A stretch of 43,014 nt of DNA from Alphaproteobacteria bacterium (GCA_024278055.1 JAJRTY010000107.1:1-43014), one strand, 5' to 3'; counted from the stretch's first letter, positions 7,221-16,765 are shown. Notes: generated by a model from the letters alone, not told the origin. Translations and numbers: made by a program.

Positions 7221-8039
7221 ATGATGGTTCGTACAATTTTTCTGACTGTGATTTTGATGCTGTCAATACTCCCGTCTGCCGTTCACGCGCAGGAGAAATT
7301 CATCATTGTTCAATCGACAACCTCGACGCAGAATTCCGGGCTGTTCGATTATATTCTGCCAAAATTCACCGCCAAAACCGGTATTGAGGTGCGGGTGGTG
7401 GCGGTTGGCACCGGGCAGGCAATTAAAAACGCCAGAAATGGTGATGGCGATGTTCTGCTGGTCCACGCCAAACCGGCTGAAGAAAAGTTCGTTGCCGAAG
7501 GCTGGGGCGTCAAACGCTATGATGTCATGTATAATGACTTCATTATTGTTGGTCCGCCAAATGACCCTGCCGGGATATCAGGCCTGAAAGATGCTGTCGT
7601 TGCGTTAAAGAAAATAGCTGCTTCCAAAAGCGCTTTTGCATCTCGCGGAGACGATTCCGGTACCAACAAAAAAGAAAAAAGTCTGTGGAAGGCAGCCAAT
7701 ATTGACGCAGAAAAAGACAGTGGCAAATGGTATCGTGAACTGGGTTCGGGCATGGGTGCCACCTTGAATACCGGCGTTGGCATGAGGGCATATGTAATGA
7801 GTGACCGGGCCACCTGGACAAAATTCGCCAACAAGGGCGATTACAAGATCATGGTCGAGGGCGATGACAGATTGTTCAATCAGTATGGCGTCATGCTGGT
7901 GTCTGGTAAAAAGCACCCGCGGGTAAAATCACACCTTGGCCAGCAGTTTATCGATTGGCTGGTCGGGCGCGCGGGGCAGGCGGCAATAGGGAGTTACAAA
8001 TTAAACGGCAAGCAGCTGTTTACGCCTAATGCCGGGTAG
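7221..8039 (+). CDS. tupA: Tungstate-binding periplasmic protein
   Basis: A 272-residue periplasmic binding protein with a cleavable signal peptide (ending near AVHAQEK). The mature start FIIVQSTTSTQNSGLFDY contains the TTSTxxSG oxyanion-binding motif typical of TupA, and later GTGQAIKNARNGDGDVLLVHA and FASRGDDSGT complete the binding-site loops known from this family. It binds tungstate with high affinity and passes it to TupBC. TupA is usually highly selective over molybdate, but selectivity cannot be proven from sequence; the specificity is inferred from the TupA-type motifs. The gene ends four bases before the converging regulator gene. Confidence 0.9.
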   Translation: MMVRTIFLTVILMLSILPSAVHAQEKFIIVQSTTSTQNSGLFDYILPKFTAKTGIEVRVVAVGTGQAIKNARNGDGDVLLVHAKPAEEKFVAEGWGVKRYDVMYNDFIIVGPPNDPAGISGLKDAVVALKKIAASKSAFASRGDDSGTNKKEKSLWKAANIDAEKDSGKWYRELGSGMGATLNTGVGMRAYVMSDRATWTKFANKGDYKIMVEGDDRLFNQYGVMLVSGKKHPRVKSHLGQQFIDWLVGRAGQAAIGSYKLNGKQLFTPNAG

Positions 8040-8043
8040 TTAT

Positions 8044-8928
8044 TTATCTGCCATTAAAATGCACATGGCCGAGATTGGGAATATTATATCCTCCCAATTC
8101 GGCGGCCCGGGTGCGAAAGGGTTTTTGCGCGCAAAAGGACAGCAGCTTCTGCATTGGCGGCTCAAACCAGAAATGCCGGTCTACCAGTAAATCAAAACGT
8201 TCTTTTATGAGTGGAACAAAATCGAGCTGATATTGTCTGGCCAGCGCTTCGAGGCCAAAAGCTGCATCAGCTTTGCCTTCCTGCACGGCCTGGGCGGCAT
8301 AGGTTTCACCACGAACTGCGGGAATTAACTCCAGTTGATCAGGTTTCATACCGGATGTTGCCAGCAGGTGGTTGAACAGCTGTTGAGAGCCTGCTTCTGC
8401 CTGTCGCGGCACAAAGCGTTTGTTGTTGAGCGCGGTGATGTCTTTAAATTCATCGCGGGCGCCGGGTGAGACAAGCAATCCGCGATTGCGCCAGGCCCAT
8501 TCAACCAGTACGGCTGGTTCATGAGAAAAGCGCTCGGCAATAACGGGAACATTCCACTGGTTTGAAACTGCATCGTGAATGTGCAGCCCGGTGGCAATGC
8601 CCTCATGGTTTTGATAGCGCTCCAATCCATCAAAACTACTGTCAAAAAAACTCGCCAGACCTGAACGCGATTCCATTAATGCCCATTCCAGCAACGGATC
8701 ATGACTGCCGAGGAAAATGTTGGCGCGTTGTTTGGGTGCAGTGATGGGGAGACTGGAACTATTGTCGGCCAGCCAGGCATCTATATGGGTGCGGGCAAAC
8801 AGCAATTTACCGGTAGCGCGCGAACATGGCACCTTGCCGCTGGCGGCCAGATCATAGACCTTGCGTTCCTTGATACGCAATAATTCGGCTAGTTCTCTGG
8901 TGGTGAGATACTCACTTTGCGGGGCCAC
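8044..8928 (-). CDS. HTH plus PBP-like (PF12727) oxyanion-responsive regulator, putative
   Basis: A 294-residue protein with two parts. Residues 6-57 are an excisionase-type HTH (YLTTRELAELLRIKERKVY, wing KLLFARTHIDAWL). From about residue 70 there is a periplasmic-binding-protein-like domain without a signal peptide (GSHDPLLEWALMES, GIATGLHIHD, NRGLLVSPGA, RFVPRQAEAGSQQL, AAQAVQEGKADAAFGLE), as in the PBP_like family PF12727 related to ModA/TupA-type sensors. Cytoplasmic fusions like this are one-component sensors for molybdate or tungstate. It lies tail-to-tail with tupA, four bases away, so it most likely controls the tup operon or tungsten/molybdenum cofactor genes. The domain calls are good; the ligand is inferred from neighbours. 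Confidence 0.8.
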   Translation of the reverse strand: MAPQSEYLTTRELAELLRIKERKVYDLAASGKVPCSRATGKLLFARTHIDAWLADNSSSLPITAPKQRANIFLGSHDPLLEWALMESRSGLASFFDSSFDGLERYQNHEGIATGLHIHDAVSNQWNVPVIAERFSHEPAVLVEWAWRNRGLLVSPGARDEFKDITALNNKRFVPRQAEAGSQQLFNHLLATSGMKPDQLELIPAVRGETYAAQAVQEGKADAAFGLEALARQYQLDFVPLIKERFDLLVDRHFWFEPPMQKLLSFCAQKPFRTRAAELGGYNIPNLGHVHFNGR

Positions 8929-9006
8929 TTGATTTCCAGTTCAGGCGTTTTGGTGATAGAGTATAAAGGTCTAAGAATAACGATAAAAAAAACGTGGAGG
9001 CAAGCA

Positions 9007-9822
9007 ATGACTGCAAACATCAACGCAACTGTGGCTGATTACACTCGCGACGGCTTTGTTTTTCCAATTACCATCATGTCGGAGGCCAAAGCGCGAGAAT
9101 ATCGCAATCAGCTCGAAACGCTTGAAGCCAAAGACAGTTTGGAATATCCGGTTAAACGGTGTCTGCGCCGGTATCCAAACCTGGTGTTGCCGTTTGTCGA
9201 TGAAATTTCGCGACGACCGGAGATTACGGATATTGTGGCTGAAATTCTGGGGCCGGACCTGCTGGTTCTCGATGCCCCGTTTTTTATCAAGGAGGCAAAT
9301 ACCCCAAACTTTGTTTCCTGGCATCAGGATCTGCATTATTGGGGGCTTGAGGGCGAACAGGAAGTAACCGCGTGGGTGGCGCTGTCGCCGGCAACGGCGC
9401 AAAGCGGATGTATGAAGTTTGTTGCCGGCTCTCACACAACACAGCTTGAACATCGCGATACATTTGAAGAAGAAAATCTGTTGTCGCGTGGACAGGAAAT
9501 TGCCGTTGAGGTCGATGAGAGCGATGCGGTTGACGGTGTACTCAAAGCCGGGCAGATGTCATTGCATCATGGCCGCGTGATCCACGGCTCCAACCCAAAT
9601 ATTACCAACGACAGGCGCATCGGTATTGCTATCCGCTATATCTCAACCAGAACGAGCCAGGCACCAGGTGGCAATATGGCGGCAATGCTGGTGCGCGGTG
9701 AGGACAGGTTCGGGCATTTCAGGTCATGCCGGCGCCCTGCCGGGGTCATGATGCCAGCTGATCTTATATACTGGGATGAAATTGCAAATGCCCGCAATTC
9801 GGTCATGATGGGGACTTCCTGA
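9007..9822 (+). CDS. Phytanoyl-CoA dioxygenase (PhyH) family protein
   Basis: This is a 271-residue non-haem Fe(II)/2-oxoglutarate oxygenase. The metal-binding HxD pair is in WHQDLHYWGL, the distal His in HHGRVIHGSNPN, and the 2-oxoglutarate-binding Arg region in RRIGIAIRYI. Other family segments are EVTAWVALSPAT and SGCMKFVAGSH. The ATG at 9007 follows a strong GGAGG site; an in-frame start at 8917 would run into the divergent regulator promoter and is rejected. The enzyme should hydroxylate a small organic substrate; PhyH paralogs act on many metabolites, and nothing nearby fixes the substrate. It converges on cobO, 17 bases apart, and is not part of the cobalamin unit. Confidence 0.85.
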   Translation: MTANINATVADYTRDGFVFPITIMSEAKAREYRNQLETLEAKDSLEYPVKRCLRRYPNLVLPFVDEISRRPEITDIVAEILGPDLLVLDAPFFIKEANTPNFVSWHQDLHYWGLEGEQEVTAWVALSPATAQSGCMKFVAGSHTTQLEHRDTFEEENLLSRGQEIAVEVDESDAVDGVLKAGQMSLHHGRVIHGSNPNITNDRRIGIAIRYISTRTSQAPGGNMAAMLVRGEDRFGHFRSCRRPAGVMMPADLIYWDEIANARNSVMMGTS

Positions 9823-9839
9823 CCGGGTGTTTGATCCAT

Positions 9840-10475
9840 TTAAAACTCAATTCCCGATTGCGCCTTAACGCCCGAGCGGAAGGGGTGTTTTATCATGGTC
9901 ATTTCGGTGACCAGATCGGCGATCTCGATCAATTCATCCTTGGCATTGCGCCCGGTGATAATGACGTGTGTGTCTTCGGGCTTGTTGGTCAAGGTCTCGA
10001 TAATTTCATCGAGTGGCAGAGAATCATAACGCAGAACGATATTGAGTTCATCCAGCAGCACCATTTTATATTGCGGATCCTGTATGCACTCTTTGGCCTT
10101 TTCCCAGGCAGCACGTGCGGCTTCGAGATCACGCTGGCGATCTTGCGTTTCCCAGGTAAAGCCCTGTCCCATAGTGAAGACATGGGCCTGATCTTTGAAG
10201 TTATCGAGTATAACACGCTCGCCGGTTTCCCATTTGCCTTTGACAAACTGGATGATGGCAACTTTTTCGCCATGGCCGAGCATGCGAAACACCATGCCGA
10301 AGGCCGCGGTTGATTTACCCTTGCCCTTGCCGGTGTGAACAATGAGCAGGCCTTTTTCGATGGTTTTCGTTGCCAGGATTTTATCGCGGGCAATTTTTTT
10401 CTTGGCCATCTTCTGATTGTGGCGCCGGTTGCGTTCTTCATCGCTCAAATGAGCGTATTTGTCTGGTTTGGTCAT
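9840..10475 (-). CDS. cobO: Cob(I)yrinic acid a,c-diamide adenosyltransferase
   Basis: This 211-residue protein of the CobO/BtuR type attaches the 5'-deoxyadenosyl group to Co(I) of cobyrinic acid a,c-diamide. It shows a basic N-terminal extension (NRRHNQKMAKKKIARDK), the P-loop GKGKGKSTAAFG, FVKGKWETGE, a Walker-B-like MVLLDELNIVLRY, and HVIITGRNA near the end, all family hallmarks. It is the last gene of the riboswitch-led cobalamin unit and overlaps cobN by four bases. Length is normal for the family. Confidence 0.95.
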   Translation of the reverse strand: MTKPDKYAHLSDEERNRRHNQKMAKKKIARDKILATKTIEKGLLIVHTGKGKGKSTAAFGMVFRMLGHGEKVAIIQFVKGKWETGERVILDNFKDQAHVFTMGQGFTWETQDRQRDLEAARAAWEKAKECIQDPQYKMVLLDELNIVLRYDSLPLDEIIETLTNKPEDTHVIITGRNAKDELIEIADLVTEMTMIKHPFRSGVKAQSGIEF

Positions 10476-13400
10476 TGGGCAAGAACCTCTTCAAGTTTAA
10501 ATTTGGCACTGTTTGACTTTGGTGACCACAAGTTTCTTTCCACTGCTTCAACAAGCTTGTTGGCGATGTCCTTTAAAGCATGGGGGTTGGCGTCTTCAAT
10601 AAAGTTGCGCACGTCATCATCCTTTATAAAGGCATCGTAGACGGCATCAAAATGATGATCGCGCACGGCCCCGGTGGTGGCGGCAAAGGCAAAGAGATAA
10701 TCAACCGTGGCGGCAATCTCAAATGCGCCCTTGTAGCCGTGGCGGCGCACGCCGTTAATCCATTTGGGATTGACCACACGCGCGCGTACCACACGGCCTA
10801 TTTCTTCTTCCAGCGCCCGGATGACCGGGCGTTCGGGCCGGGAATGATCATTGTGATAAATCGCCGGTCTTGCGCCTGTCAGATGTTCAACGGCGGCACT
10901 CATGCCACCTTCAAACTGGTAGTAATCATCTGAATCAAGCAGGTCATGTTCACGGTTGTCCTGATTGTGAACAACAGCATCCACACGAGCCAGACGTTTG
11001 GCGAAGAACTCGGATTCGGGTTTTCCTTCCGCGCCCGAGCCATAGGCATAGCCGCCCCAGACAAGATAGGCTTTCGCCAGATCATCGGCTGAATTCCAGC
11101 CCTTTTCATCAATGAGTGCTTGCAGGCCGGCACCATAAGCGCCGGGTTTTGAGCCAAAAATGCGATAGCCTGCGCGTGATGCTGCGGTTTTTTCATCGAT
11201 GCCGCCGGCCACCAGCTCGGCAGTTTCAACGGCCATGCGTGCAGCAATCGGGTTAATGTTCTCGTCTTCATCCAATGCCCCGATAGTGCGGATGGCTGAA
11301 TCAAACAAATCTATCTGGGCGGGAAATGCATCGCGGAAAAAGCCTGAAATACGCAAAGTCACATCAACGCGTGGCCGGTCCATTTTGGCATTGGGGGTGA
11401 CTTCAAAACCGATCACCCGGCCTGAAGCCATATCCCATTTTGGTTTTGCCCCGATCAAGGCAAGTGCTTGCGCTATATCATCGCCGCCGGTGCGCATGTT
11501 TGAAGTGCCCCAGGCTGACAGGCCGAAGTGGCGCGGCCATTCACCGTGATCCTGGCGGTGGCGCTCGACCAGCAGTTCGGCTGATTTTTCACCCAGGTGC
11601 CAGGCTGCCTGGGTGGGGATGGCGCGGCTATCGACGGAATAGAAGTTTTTACCCGTGGGCAGCACATCAACACGCCCGCGCGTGGGCGCGCCCGATGGGC
11701 CCGGAGGGATAAAACGGCCATCGAGGCTGTGCAGGATACTGGTGATTTCCTGCGGGCCGCTAGCGATTAAATCCGGTTTTATGTGCGTTTTAATCTCGTC
11801 AAGCACGGCTTGTGTCTGAGGCCAGTTATTGAGGCACTCTGTGTTGCTGGACACCAGATTTACTGCCAGCATCTCGAGGCGCTCGACCGTATCGCCACAG
11901 GTGCGCCAGGGCGATGATTTGTCCTGAGCATTGAGAATGTCCGGTTTTGCTCCTTCCCATGTTGAGCCAAGGATGCAATCGAGCGGATCAAAATTCTCAA
12001 ACCCGAAGTCGGATGCCAATGCCCGTATCAAAGATTGATCACCGCCGGTGCCGGCACCTCTGGCAACGCGAGTGAGAGCCACCAGCAGGTCGGTTTGTTG
12101 CCTGCCTTGAGGCGACAGACCAAAGATGTGCAATCCGTCCCTGATCTGCATTTCTTTTAATTCACAGAGATAATTGTCAAGCTTTTGCAGGGCAGTGTCC
12201 TGCTCGTCCGCCCGGTCAATACCGCAGTCTATGTCCAGACCGGTGGCGCGGGTAAGATCAAGAATTTCCTTGCGCAGGTAGGCAACCCGGCGCGGGTCTA
12301 AAAATGCCGCCTCATAATATTCATCCACCAGTGCTTCGAGGTCTTTAAGAGGACCATAGGTTTCGGCGCGGGTCATTGGGGGGGTGAGGTGATCAATAAT
12401 TACAGCACTTGAGCGCCGCTTGGCTTGTGTTCCTTCACCGGGGTCATTGACGATGAAGGGGTAGATATGGGGTGTTGGTCCCAGGGTGGCTTCAGGAAAA
12501 CACGATTGCGACAGGCCGACGGCCTTGCCCGGCAACCATTCGAGATTGCCATGCTTGCCGAAGTGAATAATTGCCTGAGCCTTGAAGTGTTGGCGCAGCC
12601 ACGCGTAGAAGGCGAAATAGCCATGCGGCGGCACCAGATCGGGATCATGATAGGTCTGTTTGGGGTCTATATTATATCCCCGCGCTGGTTGAATGCCGAT
12701 GACCAAATTGCCAAACCTGGCAATCGCCAGCGCAAACCGGATCCCTTCAATGATAAAGGGATCATCCTCAGGTCTGCCCCATTTATCGGTTACCTGTTGC
12801 TGCACGTCTGCAGGCAGATTTGAGAAAAATTCCTTATAGGCTTCAAGCGAAAGTGTCTCGCGTATTTCTCGCGCGTCCGTTACCGCATTGGTGGGGCCGC
12901 GCTGGAGATACTCAATCAGTTCGTCGCCGCTTTTGGGCACACCGGTGATTGAATAACCGGCATCCTTCATGGCGCGGACGACTTCAATCACGCCTGCCGG
13001 TGTATCAAGGCCAACGCCGTTACCCAGACGGCCATCGCGGTTGGGGTAGTTGGCCAGCACAATTGCGATGCGTTTATCCTTAACCTTGGTGGTGCGCAGC
13101 GCGCTCCAGCCTTTGGCTTGCCGGGCAACAAACTCACAGCGATCATCAAGGGTTTTATAGGTGATGATTCCGGTCTGGGTCTGGGCATCAAACTCTGACT
13201 GGGACTTGAAGGATATGGCGCGCGACAGGATACGACCATCGAGTTCAGGCAGGACCACGTTCATGGCCAGGTCACGCAGGCCCAACCCGCGCGCACTTGA
13301 TTGCCATTGCTCCTGATTGCTGCCAGACAGCACTACCTGAAGGACTGGAGTTGCGGTTGCATCGAGAGGTGTTGCTGTCCATTTGCTGCCGGGTTTGGAA

Positions 13401-14209
13401 ACAGCAAAACCGGTGGTATTGAGGACAACATCAGGGGGGCACTCGCTAAACAGGCGGTCGATGGTAGCCGCCGATACTTCATCTTTAAGGCTGGAAATAA
13501 AAACCGGTAGCGGGTTGAGGTCCTGGGCTTGCAGAGCCTTTATCAGCGCATCAATGGGTTCGAGACTGCCGCCCTGAATAAGGGCGCGATAAAATGTCAA
13601 CGCAACCACGGGTGCATCCTTGCACCAGTTTTGCTCAATCTGCTCCATCGTCGATAACAGGGTTTCGGGCCAATAAAGGCCCGCTTTCAGCAACATTGCC
13701 GCCTGGGCCGGGGGATCGCTGTCGCGCAGTAAATGGTCAGTGTATTTCAAGAACCCTTGCGCATTTGCCGGGCCGCCGTGAACGAGATATTGCCACAGGT
13801 TATGGCGCTTTTCGGCATCGATGCTGGAAAAACGATCCAGCTCTGGATCAGGTTGATCATCACCGGGCAGGATGGCAAGTTGAATATTATTGTCAGCGCA
13901 AATACTGGCAATCTGTTCAACTCCATATGACCAGTAGCTGTGGCCGCCCAACAGTCGGATGATGACCAGTTTTGATTTGGAAATCGTCTTGTCGATGTAA
14001 ACATCCACCGACATGTTATGGCCAAGCTGCATCAGGTTGGCCAGGCGCAATTCCGGTACATTGCGCCCAAGGGCTTTTTTTGCCTGGGCCAATGCGGCCA
14101 GCTCCGTATCGGCGGCTGACAATACAATCACGTCAGCGGGTTGCTGGTTGAGGTCAACCGCTTCCGAGCCGTCTGATATTTCGCCCGCCTGAACGTTCAA
14201 GAGATGCAC
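10472..14209 (-). CDS. cobN: Cobaltochelatase subunit CobN
   Basis: This 1245-residue protein is the large subunit of the aerobic ATP-dependent cobaltochelatase, which with CobS and CobT inserts Co(II) into hydrogenobyrinic acid a,c-diamide. The characteristic HFGKHGNLEWLPGK block, the GYNIDPKQTYHDPDLVPPHG-type segment, and the C-terminal IYHNDHSRPERPVIRALEEE and KGAFEIAATVDYLFA segments are all visible. CobN is homologous to the BchH/ChlH Mg-chelatase subunit. Length is close to the usual 1250-1280. The start is three bases after the end of cobW. cobS and cobT are not in this window. The gene has many long antisense frames which are shadows. Confidence 0.96.
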   Translation of the reverse strand: MHLLNVQAGEISDGSEAVDLNQQPADVIVLSAADTELAALAQAKKALGRNVPELRLANLMQLGHNMSVDVYIDKTISKSKLVIIRLLGGHSYWSYGVEQIASICADNNIQLAILPGDDQPDPELDRFSSIDAEKRHNLWQYLVHGGPANAQGFLKYTDHLLRDSDPPAQAAMLLKAGLYWPETLLSTMEQIEQNWCKDAPVVALTFYRALIQGGSLEPIDALIKALQAQDLNPLPVFISSLKDEVSAATIDRLFSECPPDVVLNTTGFAVSKPGSKWTATPLDATATPVLQVVLSGSNQEQWQSSARGLGLRDLAMNVVLPELDGRILSRAISFKSQSEFDAQTQTGIITYKTLDDRCEFVARQAKGWSALRTTKVKDKRIAIVLANYPNRDGRLGNGVGLDTPAGVIEVVRAMKDAGYSITGVPKSGDELIEYLQRGPTNAVTDAREIRETLSLEAYKEFFSNLPADVQQQVTDKWGRPEDDPFIIEGIRFALAIARFGNLVIGIQPARGYNIDPKQTYHDPDLVPPHGYFAFYAWLRQHFKAQAIIHFGKHGNLEWLPGKAVGLSQSCFPEATLGPTPHIYPFIVNDPGEGTQAKRRSSAVIIDHLTPPMTRAETYGPLKDLEALVDEYYEAAFLDPRRVAYLRKEILDLTRATGLDIDCGIDRADEQDTALQKLDNYLCELKEMQIRDGLHIFGLSPQGRQQTDLLVALTRVARGAGTGGDQSLIRALASDFGFENFDPLDCILGSTWEGAKPDILNAQDKSSPWRTCGDTVERLEMLAVNLVSSNTECLNNWPQTQAVLDEIKTHIKPDLIASGPQEITSILHSLDGRFIPPGPSGAPTRGRVDVLPTGKNFYSVDSRAIPTQAAWHLGEKSAELLVERHRQDHGEWPRHFGLSAWGTSNMRTGGDDIAQALALIGAKPKWDMASGRVIGFEVTPNAKMDRPRVDVTLRISGFFRDAFPAQIDLFDSAIRTIGALDEDENINPIAARMAVETAELVAGGIDEKTAASRAGYRIFGSKPGAYGAGLQALIDEKGWNSADDLAKAYLVWGGYAYGSGAEGKPESEFFAKRLARVDAVVHNQDNREHDLLDSDDYYQFEGGMSAAVEHLTGARPAIYHNDHSRPERPVIRALEEEIGRVVRARVVNPKWINGVRRHGYKGAFEIAATVDYLFAFAATTGAVRDHHFDAVYDAFIKDDDVRNFIEDANPHALKDIANKLVEAVERNLWSPKSNSAKFKLEEVLAQ

Positions 14210-14212
14210 GGG

Positions 14213-15256
14213 TCAGCCTTTCACAGCACTTTCAATGGCTGCTGCATCCAGCCCCTTTTCACCGATGACCACCAGTTGGGTGGAGCGGACCTCATCAGCG
14301 TTCCATTCGCGGTCAAAATAAGTCTGAACCCGGGGGCCCACCGCCTGTATCACCAGACGCATGGGCTTGTCTTTGATGGCAGCGAATCCTTTGAGGCGCA
14401 GAATGTTGTGATCGTTTAAAGCTGTATCAAGGCGTTTCAACAGGCCTTGATGATCCTCAATTTCGCTTAAACTTAATACAAAGCTCTCAAAATCATCATG
14501 GTCGTGATCTTCCAGACCTTCAAGCTCATGATGGGATTTACGATTGTCGAGATCGTCTTCTGCGCCGATACCCAGTCCCAAAAGAATGTCAGCGCCAAGA
14601 TTGCCGTTTTGTGCCTGTAAAATTCTGACTGCCGGACGTAATGCAGAACGAATATCTTTGTTGATATGCCTGAGACTGTCAGCTGACAATAGATCTGTTT
14701 TGTTGAGAATGATCATATCAGCGCAGTTAAGCTGATCTTCAAACAGTTCTTCCAGGGGGCTGTCATGGTCAAGGGCTTCATCGGCCTCGCGCTGGGCCTG
14801 TACTGCGTGGTGATCATGGGCAAATTTTCCATCCGCCACCGCGGCACTGTCAACCACGGTAACCACACCGTCAACAGTCACCTGATTGCGGATTTCGGGC
14901 CAGTTAAACGCACGCACCAACGGTTGCGGCAGGGCGAGACCAGAGGTTTCTATAACGATGTGATCGGGGCGATCTTCGCGCTCCATCAGTTTGGTGATTG
15001 TGGGGATAAAATCATCGGCAACCGTGCAGCAGATGCAGCCGTTGGCAAGCTCGACAATATCATCGTCGCTACAGGTTTCATCACCGCAGCCCTTGAGCAC
15101 CTCGCTATCGATACCGAGATCGCCAAACTCATTGATGATGAGGGCGATGCGTTTGCCTTTTGCTGTTGCCAGAATGTTTCTCACAAGCGTGGTTTTGCCA
15201 GCACCTAAAAAGCCGGTGATGATTGTTGCCGGAATTTTTTGTGGATGTGATGTCAT
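14213..15256 (-). CDS. cobW: CobW, COG0523-type GTPase metallochaperone
   Basis: A 347-residue G3E GTPase. P-loop GFLGAGKTTLVRNIL, the metal-binding CxCC motif in ELANGCICCTVADDF, the switch II-like VIETSGLALPQPLV and the NKTDLL guanine-specificity motif are present. A His/Asp-rich loop (SHHELEGLEDHDHDDFES) before the C-terminal CobW_C domain probably binds metal. CobW helps supply cobalt to the cobaltochelatase during aerobic B12 synthesis. It starts on the last base of the cobU stop codon (TAATG type) and is followed three bases on by cobN, so the coupling is tight. Confidence 0.93.
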   Translation of the reverse strand: MTSHPQKIPATIITGFLGAGKTTLVRNILATAKGKRIALIINEFGDLGIDSEVLKGCGDETCSDDDIVELANGCICCTVADDFIPTITKLMEREDRPDHIVIETSGLALPQPLVRAFNWPEIRNQVTVDGVVTVVDSAAVADGKFAHDHHAVQAQREADEALDHDSPLEELFEDQLNCADMIILNKTDLLSADSLRHINKDIRSALRPAVRILQAQNGNLGADILLGLGIGAEDDLDNRKSHHELEGLEDHDHDDFESFVLSLSEIEDHQGLLKRLDTALNDHNILRLKGFAAIKDKPMRLVIQAVGPRVQTYFDREWNADEVRSTQLVVIGEKGLDAAAIESAVKG

Positions 15257-15795
15257 TATTTATTCTCGGGTTTCAGGATCAAAGGATATCCAGCTGCAAT
15301 GAACTGAACACTATCGGCAACATGGGCCACGCGCTGATTGAGCCTGCCCTGATGGTCTCTGAAGGTGCGGCCTATCGCGGTTTCTGGCACCAGTCCCATG
15401 CCGACCTCATTGGAGACAAATACCACCGGCCCGGCAAGCTCTGGTATGAGGGCGACAAGCCTTGCGGTTTCTTCTTCAATATCTTTGCCCGCCATCATCA
15501 GGTTGGATAACCACAGGGTCAGGCAATCCACCAACAGGGCCTTTGCGGGCGCTGCATGATTGCTTAAAACCTCACACAGTGCCAACGGTTCTTCAATCGT
15601 GGTCCAGTTGGCATCGCGGCGGTTTTTGTGTTCGGCAATTCGAGCGCGCATTTCATCGTCACGAGCTTGAGCTGTGGCAATGTAGACCGGGTGCAGTTTT
15701 GTATTGAGCACCAGTTTCTCGCCATATCTGCTTTTGCCAGAACGGGCACCACCCAATATGAAAGTAGTGCCCGTAAACTGAGTTGCTTTTGTCAT
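15256..15795 (-). CDS. cobU: Bifunctional adenosylcobinamide kinase/guanylyltransferase
   Basis: This 179-residue protein is called CobU in enterics and CobP in aerobic pathway species. It phosphorylates adenosylcobinamide and adds GMP for nucleotide loop assembly. The Walker A motif ILGGARSGKSRYGEKL, a kinase-site segment HKNRRDANWTTIEEP, LLVDCLTLWLSNLM and the C-terminal VSNEVGMGLVP with FRDHQGRLNQRVA are typical. It follows cbtA by eight bases and shares one base with cobW. Length is normal. Confidence 0.94.
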   Translation of the reverse strand: MTKATQFTGTTFILGGARSGKSRYGEKLVLNTKLHPVYIATAQARDDEMRARIAEHKNRRDANWTTIEEPLALCEVLSNHAAPAKALLVDCLTLWLSNLMMAGKDIEEETARLVALIPELAGPVVFVSNEVGMGLVPETAIGRTFRDHQGRLNQRVAHVADSVQFIAAGYPLILKPENK

Positions 15796-15803
15796 GGTTG
15801 CCT

Positions 15804-16538
15804 TCAGGCAGGTTTGCCGTAGCGCTGCAGCAGGCCGCCAACAGACGCCCCCAGAACCAGCCAGAACAATCCTGTTGTGGCCAGGACTGCCACCACATAT
15901 TGTGCGGATAACTCGGCTGGTACGGATGATGACATCTCGCTCAGGTTAACGTGCGGTGCGCCATATATCTGGGGGGCGGCAATAAAGACCACACCCAAAA
16001 CCTTGAAGACAGCCCCCTTGCCAAAGGCCAGTAACCCTAAGCCGATGAGGGTGCAAACAACGGCTGCCACCCACCATACCTGACGCTCAGCAATGTCAGC
16101 GGCAACCATTCCCGGCATTTCCGGCGGCAGACCGATGGACGGGAAAAAGCTGAAGGCTAAAAACCCAGCTATTCCCCATAACATCCCGATAGCCCAGGAT
16201 ATGCCAAATCCGGCAAACACAATGGTCGCTGCGAGGAGAAAACCAAATCCGACGCCGGTTAAAACATTGGTCAGAAAAGTGAAGGCCAGACGTTGAAAGT
16301 CATTCTGCGGGCCCCATTCTGCACTTTGGTCATGGGAATGGCCGGTTGCTTCACTTTCATCATGAGCAGGGGATTGGCCGGTGGTTTGGTCAGCCGCCAT
16401 TGCTTCGGCTGGCGCATTATCTTCATAGGTTTCCGCCTGAAAAATCAGCGGAATAACTTTATAGGATTGTGCCGCGGTTACAAATGCACCCGCAATCACC
16501 CCGGCGGCAATAGCCACCAGCAATATTCTTGCTATCAT
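15804..16538 (-). CDS. cbtA: CbtA family cobalt transporter subunit
   Basis: A 244-residue integral membrane protein with about five to six hydrophobic segments, starting MIARILLVAIAAGVIAGAFV, and a His-rich loop (DESEATGHSHDQSAEWG) between the first two that probably binds metal. FPSIGLPPEMPG and WWVAAVVCTLIGLGLLAFG are family-like blocks. CbtA with CbtB is the predicted cobalt importer regulated by B12 riboswitches in alphaproteobacteria. It sits directly after cbtB, behind the riboswitch, as expected. Transport of cobalt is predicted from family context and not shown here. Confidence 0.9.
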   Translation of the reverse strand: MIARILLVAIAAGVIAGAFVTAAQSYKVIPLIFQAETYEDNAPAEAMAADQTTGQSPAHDESEATGHSHDQSAEWGPQNDFQRLAFTFLTNVLTGVGFGFLLAATIVFAGFGISWAIGMLWGIAGFLAFSFFPSIGLPPEMPGMVAADIAERQVWWVAAVVCTLIGLGLLAFGKGAVFKVLGVVFIAAPQIYGAPHVNLSEMSSSVPAELSAQYVVAVLATTGLFWLVLGASVGGLLQRYGKPA

Positions 16539-16549
16539 GATTCATTCCC

Positions 16550-16732
16550 CTAATGGCAGGGAAAGTTCATGGCATGGCGAGTATCATGCGCTGCATTATG
16601 AAATGCGGCAGGCTGAGCAATTGCCACGCCAAAAATCATGAATGTCCCCAAAAGGGCAGCGATGACCACAGTGATCATTCTGTCCTGGGAAGACAGGTCC
16701 AGTGTTGTTGTTTTAGTCTGTGTTGCGAGCAT
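16550..16732 (-). CDS. cbtB: CbtB family cobalt transporter subunit
   Basis: A 60-residue small membrane protein with one hydrophobic segment (ITVVIAALLGTFMIFGVAIA) and a conserved His-rich end (HNAAHDTRHAMNFPCH) that is the CbtB signature and likely metal-binding. The start at 16732 (MLATQ) has a good CGGAGG site at normal spacing; an in-frame ATG at 16762 lies before that site and would add ten residues, which I consider less likely. It is the first gene after the cobalamin riboswitch and presumably works with CbtA. Confidence 0.9.
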   Translation of the reverse strand: MLATQTKTTTLDLSSQDRMITVVIAALLGTFMIFGVAIAQPAAFHNAAHDTRHAMNFPCH

Positions 16733-16765
16733 ATCAACCTCCGCGTAGGCTCGATTTTCCATACA

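Noticed and set aside
12425..12823. Plus-strand frames opposite cobN
   Set aside because: Expected shadows of a long conserved gene in this base composition; no family resemblance.
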